DNA of 64,000 nt from Bilabrum cf. latius (taxonomy: Eukaryota; Bigyra: Bicosoecida; Bigyra; Bicosoecida). A program made the position numbers and the translations under genes. How positions within the stretch are numbered: position 1 is the stretch's first letter; each line of letters opens with the position of its first letter. Location of the stretch: positions 558,001 to 622,000 of the forward strand of contig OZ237762.1 in NCBI GenBank assembly GCA_965178125.1, read 5' to 3'. The notes below the pieces were generated by a model that saw only the letters and a program-made list of their open reading frames with translations, searched no databases and was not told the origin of the DNA. Shown one piece after another: positions 12,848 through 22,615 of this stretch.

Positions 12848-13237
12848 CTGCAAGAGTGGCGTTCTCGGAATATCGTAAACAGATTCGATCTGGATGATTT
12901 CAACGAGATACGAGAAAATCCGCATCAATCTCGGAGAGGATACTCACATTCATCAAACGAGTTGCAGCTGAAGCAGTTGCGGCGCCGGCCATATTTCTTG
13001 ATTGTTCAATATATCGAGTTGCCGCCTTCTCGAGCTAGATCTAAACCAAAGAAAATGGTAACTGTACGCTACAAATAGGGTGTGATGAGTGATGCAGACG
13101 AACAGGGTTCTGCTCGCACACCCGCTGCTGCTGTCTTTCGCCGCCGTCGCTCCAGATTTGCCGAGCCAAGGCAATCGCAAGATCCACAACGCTGCCCCAT
13201 AGCTTGCGATCGCTAATACGCCATCTGCTTGCCTAAC

Positions 13238-13867
13238 TCACGCAGCATAGCATGACCTCCACCCGAAGGAAACCGGACCGCCGCTGTTGCACGCCACAGG
13301 GAGTTCGCCGTTGAGGGTTACAGCATCGTTGGCACTGGGAATTCCGATCCACACAGGCAGGACCGCATAAGTTGAACCTTGGTAAATCTAAACCATGGTG
13401 CCATCCAGCGCCGTAGCCATGCATAGATCGCCCGAACACGCGAAGTCACTCGGTGTGAGGGTCACTGTGTATAGAGGTTTAGGGTAGGTTGGTGCGGTCT
13501 TCACCACCAGCTCGATATTCTTGGATGACTTGAAGCACCAGAAACGGACGTTTTTTGACTCTTGAAGTCGGCCATCGTCGCAGATCTTCTGGCCGTTGCA
13601 CCGGGTGACAACGTTGCCGCCGCAGTTGAACAGGTTGCAGCCGTCGACGAAGCGCACCTTGTAGAATGGCGGCTATGCCACGGTAGCGCCGTCAGTGCGA
13701 TTAAGAACTACCGCATGGGTGATGTACTGATTGTACCCGGCGCATAAAGCGGCGTCGTCCGGAGTATGTACGCTGGAATTCGCGTTCAGTACTGCCGTAG
13801 CTGCGGCTCGCGCAGAAGCGGCGGCTGTGGCGAAAATTGAGAGCATGGTAGCGACACGCATCTTCAA
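13238..13867 (-). CDS. Small secreted cysteine-containing protein, unknown function
   Basis: 209 codons from ATG 13867 to TGA 13238, with in-frame TAG at 13673 and 13388. The N terminus (MKMRVATMLSIFATAAASARA) is a typical signal peptide. The mature part has about ten Cys, including GCNLFNCGGNVVTRCNG and CSGDLC, likely forming disulphides, and ends SFGWRSCYAA. I do not recognise a family. The three pieces separated by TAG share one frame and one character, which supports reading them as one protein. The gene lies upstream of E2 copy A on the same strand. It could be a cell-surface or extracellular protein; an alternative is a lectin-like small domain, which I cannot show. Confidence 0.6.
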
Positions 13868-14343
13868 ATTCTAGCAATCCTTCACCTGCGGAAGCTTACT
13901 GGGAATCAGACATTCAATGACAGCTCCAGATACAGGAAAGGGAAGCGAGGCGTTCGCCTCTCTGCTTTCGTTTCGAGCAGGCAAGGTACCATCGTCGTTT
14001 CTTATCCCCAAGGCCGAAAAGTACACTTTGCTTTAATCTTCGACCTGGGAGCCAGCACGCAGGCATGGTCAATCAACCCGGGCTTTAGGGAGGTGATTGC
14101 CGCTGATTGCCGCTGATTGCCGCCCTACGTTCGGACATGCCGCGCCAGTGGTTGGCCCCGCCTTGAAGTTGAGGCCGCCAGGGAAAATACACGTGATTTA
14201 GGAGCAGTAGCAGCGATCGAGTACGACAAGGAAGTCATGTTTGTTTACCTTACACTTTCCGGTCGAATGAGCCAAAAGATCCTGTCTGTAAAAAAAGGAT
14301 TGAGATAATCACACACAACAAAATCTGTCGAAAGTTCTTCAAC
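13868..14343. other. Intergenic, no gene seen
   Basis: The segment contains a short direct repeat (tgattgccgc three times near 14094-14122) and no supported coding frame. It lies upstream of the secreted-protein gene and may hold its promoter. Confidence 0.4.
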
Positions 14344-14452
14344 CAGACCCCGCCAAAGGGGCAGACCTCGGGGCCCAGGGGGGGTACGGCGAGGGTACGG
14401 CGGGGGTACGGCGCCCCTCGCCGCACCCCCATTCGCCGTACCCCCCCATAAA
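14344..14452 (+). repeat. GTACGGCG repeat block, left copy of an inverted pair
   Basis: It contains gcagacctcgggg followed by a G run and GTACGGCG repeated three times, then the reverse complement CGCCGTAC near 14434. The order gcagacctcgg, G-run, GTACGGCG returns in inverted orientation at about 15500-15550. The block can fold on itself. It may be a terminal repeat of a mobile unit or a short dispersed repeat. Confidence 0.6.
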
Positions 14453-14732
14453 TCTATCAGGACCGGGAATTAAATAGATCTGAGCACACCAATCGACGTA
14501 TCTCGTCGTGAGGGTTCAAGATCTGTTCGAATTGGCTGCTTGCGACCAGCGAACGCAAAGATTCATAATTGCACGTTACACGCGAAATATGATATAATTT
14601 GCTGTAAAAGCAGACGTTGACCATTCCTCCCCCTTTGATGAATGTAAATGAGTACGCACGTAATTCATATAAATGATACATTATTGTTTGGATGAGAGGG
14701 TTGGATTGTCTGATTATTTCTAATGTGTAGGC

Positions 14733-15316
14733 TAAGTCGCCGGTCTGCAAAACACGGCTAGGGACTTCGCTTTGAAGGAGATGATCCAGGTCGAGCGCAA
14801 GTACGACGAGTCTATGGAGTACTCTCTTGATGTGTTTAACAAGGCATGGGAGCTTGGTCTCGTGAACTCTCACATTCCCGAGGTCAGAACCGAATCCAGT
14901 CGTTGCCAGTCGCCCACATCAATCACGACACTTCGCCTAGTTTGGAGCCCATTTTATCGTTTCTGTGCTCGACTACTACGCAGGACTGTGGAGGACTTGG
15001 ATTGCATTCTCTTGAGGGTGTGATTATTGGCGAGGAGATGGCATACGGGTGCACTGGCATGATGACTGCCATTGCAGACCGTCTTGCCCACTGCTACCAA
15101 CTCTCATTTCCCCAAGGTAGTGTCGTAGAGCCCTTCAAGATGTATCTAAGTCGAGACGCATTCTTGTTTCGTGCAACCGAGCTCCGGAGCCAAGGCTGCT
15201 TCGACGGGGATCCGACCCGGCCTTCATCACTAGGGCCTACGAGAACGTGCGCTCGACCTCACTGCCAGTGTGGCACTGGCAGCACTGCGGCTGCTGCGAT
15301 CAGGCTTATCGGATAA
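14733..15316 (+). pseudogene. Decayed acyl-CoA dehydrogenase (medium-chain type) remnant
   Basis: The exon ending at 14882 encodes VFNKAWELGLVNSHIPE. An intron gt...cgcag (14883-14983) leads to CGGLGLHSLEGVIIGEEMAY, then GCTGMMTAIA. These match the N-terminal helical region of medium-chain acyl-CoA dehydrogenases (beta-oxidation). About 40 codons later FDGDPTRP appears, and GLRERALDLTA follows in a different frame. Both resemble the C-terminal domain, so most of the middle is missing and a frameshift is present. The frame ends in TAA at 15314-15316. A functional gene with unrecognised introns is less likely because too little sequence lies between the two parts. Confidence 0.65.
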
Positions 15317-15420
15317 GCCACGTGGAGAATTCAGAAATGAGCCGGCCTAAACATAGGTTTACACTAAAAATCACGCGATTATCCCAGTTCATAATAGTTT
15401 ACTTACATACTACTGGGGAG

Positions 15421-15560
15421 GGAGGCGCCAGCCTCCAGAACACGGGGTACGTACAAAATTGTCTCCGCAGGGGCACCCCTGCGCCGTACCCCCAAAACCG
15501 GAAGTAGGGTACGGCGCGGCGCCGTACCCCCCCTCCGAGGTCTGCAAAGGGGGTTGCCTA
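15421..15560 (-). repeat. GTACGGCG repeat block, right copy of the inverted pair
   Basis: It contains CGCCGTAC, GTACGGCG and a C run, then ccgaggtctgc, which is the inverted counterpart of the block at 14344-14452. Together the two flank the acyl-CoA dehydrogenase remnant. Confidence 0.55.
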
Positions 15561-15577
15561 CATAGGGGTGCCTGCAC

Positions 15578-15624
15578 GGGTGCCTACATGAAATTCACTA
15601 ATATTTGTGCAAATGTAGGCACCC
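15578..15624. repeat. 12-bp perfect inverted repeat, hairpin-forming
   Basis: Arms gggtgcctacat (15578-15589) and atgtaggcaccc (15613-15624) flank a 23-nt AT-rich loop. Related copies of tgcctacat lie just upstream (near 15555). It could be the end of a small MITE-like element. Confidence 0.5.
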
Positions 15625-16436
15625 CCCTGTCTTGCTCTGCGCTCAGAGGACATCTCAAAAAAGGACACGCAGAAAATGAATATTATTTATTTGTTTATTT
15701 CTATTATCTACTTCAGATGCACGTCAATACGGCGCTTCAAAAAATTGTAGCGTGTAATTGTATAATCAAGCGGCAGATCTGTATTGATCTACCTGGTTGC
15801 AGATCAGCGGTCAGCCCCCGCTCCGCTGCTCCAACTGCAACTTCGTCACCTGAACTCGAATCATCAGCCAACATGGACTCTTAGTCGGTATCATCTTCAG
15901 CAAGATATCTATCTGGTTCGTACGGTAGGTCTGCACAGCCAGTAAACATGTGCTGCAGCTTGCGAAGGCTCTCACGGTCGTAGAGCAAAATCTAGGCCCC
16001 AATATCTACCAGCATTGCTTCGGGTACTGCGATCGGTGTCTCTCAATCGCATCTAAGCATGCCCTCCACAAGTCACTAGTTATGCGAAAGCCCTGTCCTT
16101 CTGTCGTCCCTGCACGTTTTCAGTGCCGAGAAGAGCCGTTCCACCTCCGCTCGCACAGGCTGGTATAAAAGATGTCCAGCCTGGACTACCGATAATGCGT
16201 CGCTGCTTTCGTAATCTAGCGCTCCCATTTCCGCACAGTTGCTAACACTTCTCCCTACTTGCCTCTTGCCTTGCGTATCTCGGCTAGTCGCTTCAGTACC
16301 CCTCTGCTCTGCTTTGCTACACGTCCAGTGTGGAGGAACACGAAAGGTTGGAAATCGTATAGATCCTGTTCCTCCAATGGATGTTTCTGGTTCCGTTAGT
16401 GTGATGATTGCTTGCCGACAATCAAGATTCGTATGC
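15625..16436. other. Intergenic, no gene seen
   Basis: Mixed AT-rich sequence without a supported coding frame. It sits between the hairpin repeat and the GC-rich repeat block. Confidence 0.4.
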
Positions 16437-16820
16437 TCGCCCGCAACCCCGGATCCCCGGCGGGGAAAAATGCTGCCACTGCCAGTGGCACTGGCGTCAA
16501 CTTCTGGGGTTCACCCCAATCCGCGGGGGGTGCATCGAAACCATCCACCAGCAGGTGGACACCCGCCACGGATGGAAGTATATCGCCAGCGGACACGATC
16601 CGCCCCGGATCCTCGTCCGCTCCCATCCGCGGTGGACGGCGCCGAGATTCCGCCGCGGATGGGAGCGGACCGCAGGACGCCGGTCCGCTGTGGACGGCAG
16701 CGGACGAAGATCTGATGGTGGTTGATTCTGATGACTGTGCGCCGGGGATTGAGTCCGACACAGCTCGGACGCGGATTGGCCCCGATGGCGATCGGCGGGG
16801 GATCGAAACCAACCGGGGAC
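16437..16820. repeat. GC-rich degenerate repeat block (copy 1)
   Basis: Clustered variants of ccgccgcggatgggagc and its reverse complement (cccatccgcgg), plus ccccggcggg elements. The same words recur at 20555-20760. The array is degenerate and open in several frames, as expected for a GC-rich repeat. Confidence 0.55.
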
Positions 16821-17384
16821 CGAGTGAATGCTGAACGAAACAAACGCTATGAAATCAATGGCAGCCAAAATAACAAACAGCTTGAAGGCAACGCGAAGCT
16901 GCTCGCTCGTCAATTCGTTCCTAACGGAATCGACGGACGAGCAGGATCCGAGATGCAGTCGGTGGGGCTGTGCTGTGTCCTCCTCGATGCAGTCGGTGGG
17001 GCTGTGTCCGGGCAAGACCCAGGGCAAGACCAAGGGCTAGGCGTCAGGCGCAAGGTCAGAACGGAAGCGCAGCGTAGGCCAGAACTCCCTAGCCTCGTCT
17101 GCCGAGCAGGACGTGCTAGCCGATGCTTTGCGATATGTGGTGGAGAGTAAGTGGAGCTCCAGCCGCCCCGCCAAGAGCAGCAGGGCGATGAAGGCGTCGT
17201 GCAGCGTCTCCGCAGCAGCGAGCACCGCCGCTGCGTCGTAGACCAGTGCCCAAGCATAGGCATCAGCCATTGGCCCTCCCGATACATAGGAGGACACGTT
17301 CGAGGACGATGCGGATCTCCCCCCAGTGGAGCAGGAAGATGTCGCCGGCCTTCTGCAAGGATGCGCAACTGACCGCATAGGCAC
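16497..17384 (-). CDS. Weak candidate: hypothetical membrane protein
   Basis: One frame of about 295 codons with a single in-frame TAG (17037), ending in TGA. It encodes a hydrophobic helical stretch (FKLFVILAAIDFIAFVSFSI) and an Ala/Leu-rich helix (DAAAVLAAAETLHDAFIALL). The last 90 codons overlap the GC-rich repeat block, which argues against a real C terminus there. No family is recognised, and it may be a chance frame. Confidence 0.25.
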
Positions 17385-17478
17385 AAGCGACCAATTGCGT
17401 GCTGCAATGGTCGCATACTATGTAGTACTGGCTGCAGCCCATGCTCGCCTTCCTCGTGGCCGTTTCGAAGTTGGCCAT

Positions 17479-18172
17479 CCTGTCCCCGCTGGCCTTTTAA
17501 GTATGTCTCAAGTGCTCATAGATAAGAGTAATCTGGTTGTTGAGAAGTTGTGCTCCTGCCTAGAAGTCTTGAGCAGCAAGACAAAGGACTGCTGCACCTC
17601 CTTTTTGTTGCATCCGGCTGCCTGCGTTTAAGGTGAAGCTAGGAGTGGAATCATTGTATGTGAGGACAAATAAGCAATTCTGTAGCAATAAAAGGTTTTA
17701 GTCTTGCAAATGCATTGAAACTGAGTCGTCCAAAGCGGTCGAATATTGCATAGATGTCTAAGCGGAAGCCACGCAAGCACAGCAGGAGATATGCTCACTC
17801 AAGCCGTATACTCGAATACGGCTCACGCATGGGGTTTAAGCACATACAAAACCCCCCAATCGAGGCCACAAACTCACTATATCTTGATGTACAACCTACA
17901 AGCAGTTACATGGGCAATTGCTCCAAGCTACGCTGCCTTGCCGCATTCAGGTCATTGCAAGCTGGTGCTCACCACTCGGCGGTGGAAGAGTGACAAATTG
18001 CAGTTGTTTCGCAACTGTTCGGCAATCAAATTCCATACAGTGCAATTAGTACACACTCTAGCTGGCAGAGTTCGACGCCGCCCATTCCGAATGAAATTGT
18101 AGTGACGTAGTTGTATCGATTGTGTGGCTGTGGGTTTGATCCGATCAATTCGATATATTAATTACAACGTAA
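17479..18172. other. Intergenic, no gene seen
   Basis: AT-richer sequence directly upstream of the retroelement fragment. No reverse transcriptase motif is present, so the element's 5' part is absent. Confidence 0.4.
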
Positions 18173-19228
18173 CAAAATAGACTGGCCGCCAAGCAGGGCA
18201 AGGTAGTCGAACTGATCTAGTCAGTTCGCCACGGTGCCACGTGCAAGGACAAGCGTGTCTGCGGAGGCCTTTCAGGCCGCAGGCACTTCCGGGTGCTCAA
18301 CGTGCTCGAGCAGGTGGTCCGCGAGGCCACGGGCAGACGCCCTATCCGGGAGCCAGAGGGCCAAGTGGCCCGGCTGCCGGGTCGGCGCGGTCCGCTCGTG
18401 CCACGAGGCGACCTGTTCTTTGAGCACGAGGGGACGGCTTATCTCATCGATGTCACGGTGGTTGATTCCACTGCGGCAACTTACCGGTGGGACCGCTCGT
18501 CGTGGAGGATTGGCAGCGACTGGCAAGAGGGGTCTGCTTTGCGGGCCGCGCATGCCACGAAGCTGGCCAGCTACGGCAGGCCCGTCGACCTCGGAGCGCT
18601 CGGCGTCCGGATCGGAGGAGAAGACAAGTGGTGTCCTGGGACCATGAGGACGCAGAAAGGGGCGGTACGCAGTGGCGTGCGGGTCGTACCCTTTGTGGTG
18701 GACGTGTTGGGGGGAATCGGGGAGGAGTCGGTCGAGTTCCTGCAGGTGCTCGACAAGTTGCGGAAGAAGAGGTAGGAGGACAAAGGGCGGCGACTTTCGA
18801 CTCGTCAGGCCAACGCACGCCTCTCGTGGTCTTCTGTGGCAAAGGCTCGCCTCTCCGTTGCCGCCTAGCACCAGCACGTGCGCGGGGAACAGCGTGTGTA
18901 CCACACTATGTACTCACGGGTCATGCAGGACCACTCAAGGATCCTCGATTTTGTCTCGAAGGGATCGAGGAGGGCTGCAGCGAAGGCCAAACGGGCGCTC
19001 GCAAGGGCGGTCCGGGAGGACTTTGCCAGCCTGGCTGTAGGGGCAGCCGAAAACAACAACCTCGCCGTGGCGATCGCCAACGTCAAGGCAGGGTTGGCTC
19101 AGAACGGGCAGCAGGACGGGGTGCCGGCAGCGGGCGCCGGAGGGAACGTGAACGCTGACGCTCCCCAGGGGGAAATGGGTCCCCAGGGTGGAGCTTAGGT
19201 GGTTTAGGCCATTGCAGCTGAAGCGTGA
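18173..19228 (+). mobile_element. Non-LTR retrotransposon fragment with restriction-like endonuclease domain
   Basis: The open frame begins after a TAA and ends in TGA, with five in-frame TAG codons (18218, 18773, 18866, 19196, 19205). It shows a Cys/His segment (GATCKDKRVCGG...RRHFRVLN), then GDLFFEHEGTAYLIDVTVVD. The latter fits the PD-(D/E)xK-like core of the C-terminal endonuclease found in R2-like LINEs. VVPFVVDVLGGIGEESVEFL follows, also typical of these proteins. No reverse transcriptase lies upstream, so this is a 5'-truncated insertion. Its use of TAG suggests it evolved under the same genetic code. Confidence 0.6.
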
Positions 19229-19782
19229 AGTCTGGTAGGTCCCGGGCCCTCGTTCCAGATGTTTCTTCGTGATAGCGTGCGCTTTTGAGTTGAGTCCACA
19301 AAATATCAGATCCCCCGCCGCCTGGCCGCAGCATCGGATCTCGTAGGCATCGACGGAATTGAGCTCCCAGCCAATCACGTGCAACGAGTTTGCTTCTTGG
19401 ATAGCCTGCACCATTCACAGGTCGCCAGCGCCCCTCGGGCGGAACGGAGCAGATTCGAGATGGGCTATCGATACGAATGCTGTCGGGCATGGCACTACAG
19501 CTTTGGCCACAGGGGATAGGGTGTTGGCCTCGTCCTCGCATTCCACTTCCACCGCGCACGCCATCCTTGCAAGCTCGCTGGGACTCATGATCACGGGATC
19601 GAGGCTGTAGACCTTGGTCTTCGTGATCAGCTCCCTTCTGCCCCCCTATGCCGGCTCTTGCGCCGGTGTCTGCTGCCGGCGCCGATGCAGGCGTGTAAGA
19701 TCACGTTGCCTCCAAGCTGAAGACCACGCATGACCTGCTGAAGTCAGCGCGAAGAGTGCGGGTAGGCATGCTGTCGAGGTGA
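19229..19782. other. Intergenic, no gene seen
   Basis: No supported gene. The segment may include the 3' end of the retroelement fragment. Confidence 0.35.
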
Positions 19783-20196
19783 GCCAAGCTGGCCGGGGTC
19801 ATGGGTCATGATATGCACGGACAGGCCCGAGGAGGACGACACGGAACCTGCGCGCGTGACGCTGCTGGCAAGCTCCGTGCGATTGCGTGCAATGGTGGAA
19901 TCATCAGCGGGCAGCCACCCCGGCTCCTCCTGCCAGTGGGCAACGTGGTGCCGGCGTGCAAGGACGCCGGAGACGCTCGGCTCGCCTCAGTCGCGGTCGG
20001 ATCCGGATCAAGAGCCATGCTGGTCGATGCTATTATGCAGGAATTCATCGAGTCCCAGGCGAGAGGCGGAGGCGTGCTGGCGGGCCGGGTGACCGGCCAG
20101 GCACCCCAGCAGGCAGATGCCGCGCAGCGTGCTATGGACGATGGGGGCGAGGACGAAGATGAAGATGAAGATGATGACGAGGAGGAGTAGTAGTAA
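19783..20196 (+). CDS. Weak candidate: hypothetical protein with acidic tail
   Basis: A frame of about 137 codons opens after a TGA. It ends in an Asp/Glu run followed by TAG, TAG and TAA in succession. No ATG precedes 19801 in the open part. No family is recognised; it could belong to the adjacent retroelement or be a chance frame. Confidence 0.25.
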
Positions 20197-20554
20197 GCCT
20201 GCCAGGCAAGAAGGCAGCGTCAAGGGCACGACTGGGATCCCATGGACGCGTTGGGGTGACCAGTGGCGCGGGGAGGACGGTGGAGGGGTGCTCGGACGTC
20301 GCGGAGGAGGCTGCCCTAGCGGGCTTCCACGGTTTTCAGTGACTGAATCAACTCAACTTTGACTTAAGCTACTACCCCCCTGCGCCGTATGGGGGGGGCG
20401 TCCCTGATAGCGGCTGCAGCGGCACCGACGCGGCTGTCGCCCTCTGGGCTGTGGGGCCACCCATTCGTGTTATTTGTGCCTGGTCCGCCTCAAGATAACC
20501 ACAGCAGCATCAGAACGGCGGGCGTTCTCGAGAGGACAATGTTTTAAAAAAATG

Positions 20555-20760
20555 GTGGGGCTCCGTCCCCGGCGGACGGCCTCGGGTCGGGTCCGCCGCG
20601 GATGGGAGCCGACGGCCTCGGCACCCATCCCCGGCGGACGGCTCAAGGCCGTCCGCGGCGGACGATGGCGGACGGCTATTCCCGGCGGATGGCATCCGAT
20701 GGGTCCGCCGCGGACGGGAGCCGACGGCGGCCCCCGCCGGTCCACCGGAACCGGAACTTT
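20555..20760. repeat. GC-rich degenerate repeat block (copy 2), ggcggacgg satellite-like
   Basis: At least eight variants of (c)ggcggacgg and ccgccgcgga in both orientations, mixed with gggagccgacggc. They share the word ccgccgcggatgggagc with 16437-16820. Confidence 0.55.
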
Positions 20761-21674
20761 TGGACGTAGTAAAACCGGCCGGCCGATGAGTGGACGTAGG
20801 GTGGACGGTTGGACATTTCTGGGCGCCGGTGTAGGTTGTCGGCCAAACCCTCATGCCGTGTTTCGAAACTCGTAAAACTACACCCAACCCCCCTTAAAGA
20901 CAACGCCTGGGTTGTCTTTTTGATTTGGGCCCGGGGACCGAAACCCAAACGACAATCAAAAATGCATTGGCAAACGATGTCCTAACGGCTGCGAAGCAGC
21001 CGGCGTCTCAAATACACTTCTCATGCAAGCCGAGCCATAAATAAACATTAACATGTTTCAATTATGATTGTGGCATTTGATTTGGTGTAAGGGTTTAAAT
21101 CGGCACGCGAGGTACGGAGAGAGCCCATGCTCGACGGATGGTGATGCCTGCCAACCTCGCGAAGTGACTTTGAGTGGTGCTTGTTGGGAGCGATGCAACT
21201 TAAATCAATCGAATATCAGTATGAGTCGCTTTGATTGCCCGAAATGGAGCGATGTATCCTTTTGTGATTCCACGCAGCGAGTGCCAGCGGCTGCAGTTGA
21301 GGCATGAGAGTCGCATCAAACTTGCACAACCAAGCCAGTTCTCCATTTATAATGTCATTTCCACTGATTCATGCAGTCTGAGTGCTCTTAAGTACATCAA
21401 TTGCGAACTTGGGTCGTTGACGTTTATAGACGCTGTTTGCAGAAAAATGTGTGTTTCAATTTTCAACTTGCACCTCACTTTTACACGGCATCATCAGCAG
21501 GGGTTGCGGGCGAGCATTGTGTGCTCATTGTCTCTGTTCTGTCGGTCCTGTGATGCATACGATGACCAAGAATTCACCACCAACCTAATTTCTGTGCCCA
21601 TAGTTGATCGACCTACACCGCAGACCAAGCCTGCTCCAAGTTTCTCGCCGGTATCACTGGCGCGATTCTGGCGA
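20761..21674. other. Intergenic, no gene seen
   Basis: No supported coding frame. The right part lies immediately downstream of E2 copy B and contains its 3' UTR. Confidence 0.4.
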
Positions 21675-22241
21675 TCAGCCCTCCTCGTCCGGCTCGGCCG
21701 CCTTGTAGTCCTTCTTCGCCTTGGCAGCGTACGCATCGAAATCCTTCTCGCACTCCCCGTGCGCATCCGGATTCATTGGACTGCCCATGTTGGGCTCAGC
21801 AAACAGGCCCCGGATGAAGTTCGCCATGTGGATCATTGAGCAGGCCGGCGCCCACTTGAGCTCCTCAGTGCACACCTGCCCGCTCTTGGACACGTTGGGG
21901 TGGTACGGGACCATCTTGAAGAGGCACTCGGGCTTCTTGAAGGGGTACTCCTTCGGCAAAGTCACGTCCACATCGACGCTGCGTCCCTTGAACGGGCTGT
22001 CGTACTCCTTGCCGGCCACCTTCATCTTGTCCTGCGCACAGCGGTGGGGATTAGAAACGAGATCCCTACAGGTCACGGTGCGTGCTCCATGAACGGCAAG
22101 CAAACAATGTACGGTACATCAGGCCAGACTCACAGGGAGAGACACATGCAAGACGATGTGGTGAAGATCCTCGCCGGTCACGTCGATCGTGCATCCGCTC
22201 GTTCTCGACTTGAACATTGGCGACCGCCACATTTTGGCACG
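21675..22241 (-). CDS. Ubiquitin-conjugating (E2) enzyme, copy B, 5' incomplete
   Basis: Exons 22241-22134 and 22031-21675 are joined across gtgagt...gcgcag. Exon lengths (108 and 357 nt) equal those of copy A. The last exon is nearly the same protein as copy A, with SGQVCTEELKWAPACSMIHM at the active site. The upstream exon differs more (RAKMWRSPMFKSRTSGCTID against EARMWKAPVYKTRTNGCTID). An acceptor (gatcccgcag) precedes the first exon, so a further N-terminal exon is missing from this annotation. TGA stop. The gene lies divergent from the betaine lipid synthase. Confidence 0.8.
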
Positions 22242-22615
22242 CTGCGGGATCGAAAATATTATGAATCTCAGAAAGAATGTATCTGAAAATGTTCGAGCGT
22301 GAGAAGGGTGCGAGCCACTGCATAAACGCTGACCAATGATTTGGTGCTGCTGTTATGTGCTTCAAACTTTCCAACAAACGATTATACGCAAAAATTTAGT
22401 TCATTTCTCACGTTTATTAGTGCATCTGATTTTACTGACGCCATTTACAGCGAAACACGTCCGACTTAGTGGCACCAATGCAGCAAAACCCTAGGTGGCT
22501 ATTCGCGAACTCTTTTTCAATTCCGAATGTAATTCTGATTAAAAATAAAATGCACGGAACAAATCACAAACGAAGTTGTAGGTGCGCTGGCCTCCGGACA
22601 CTTACCTCAGTAACC

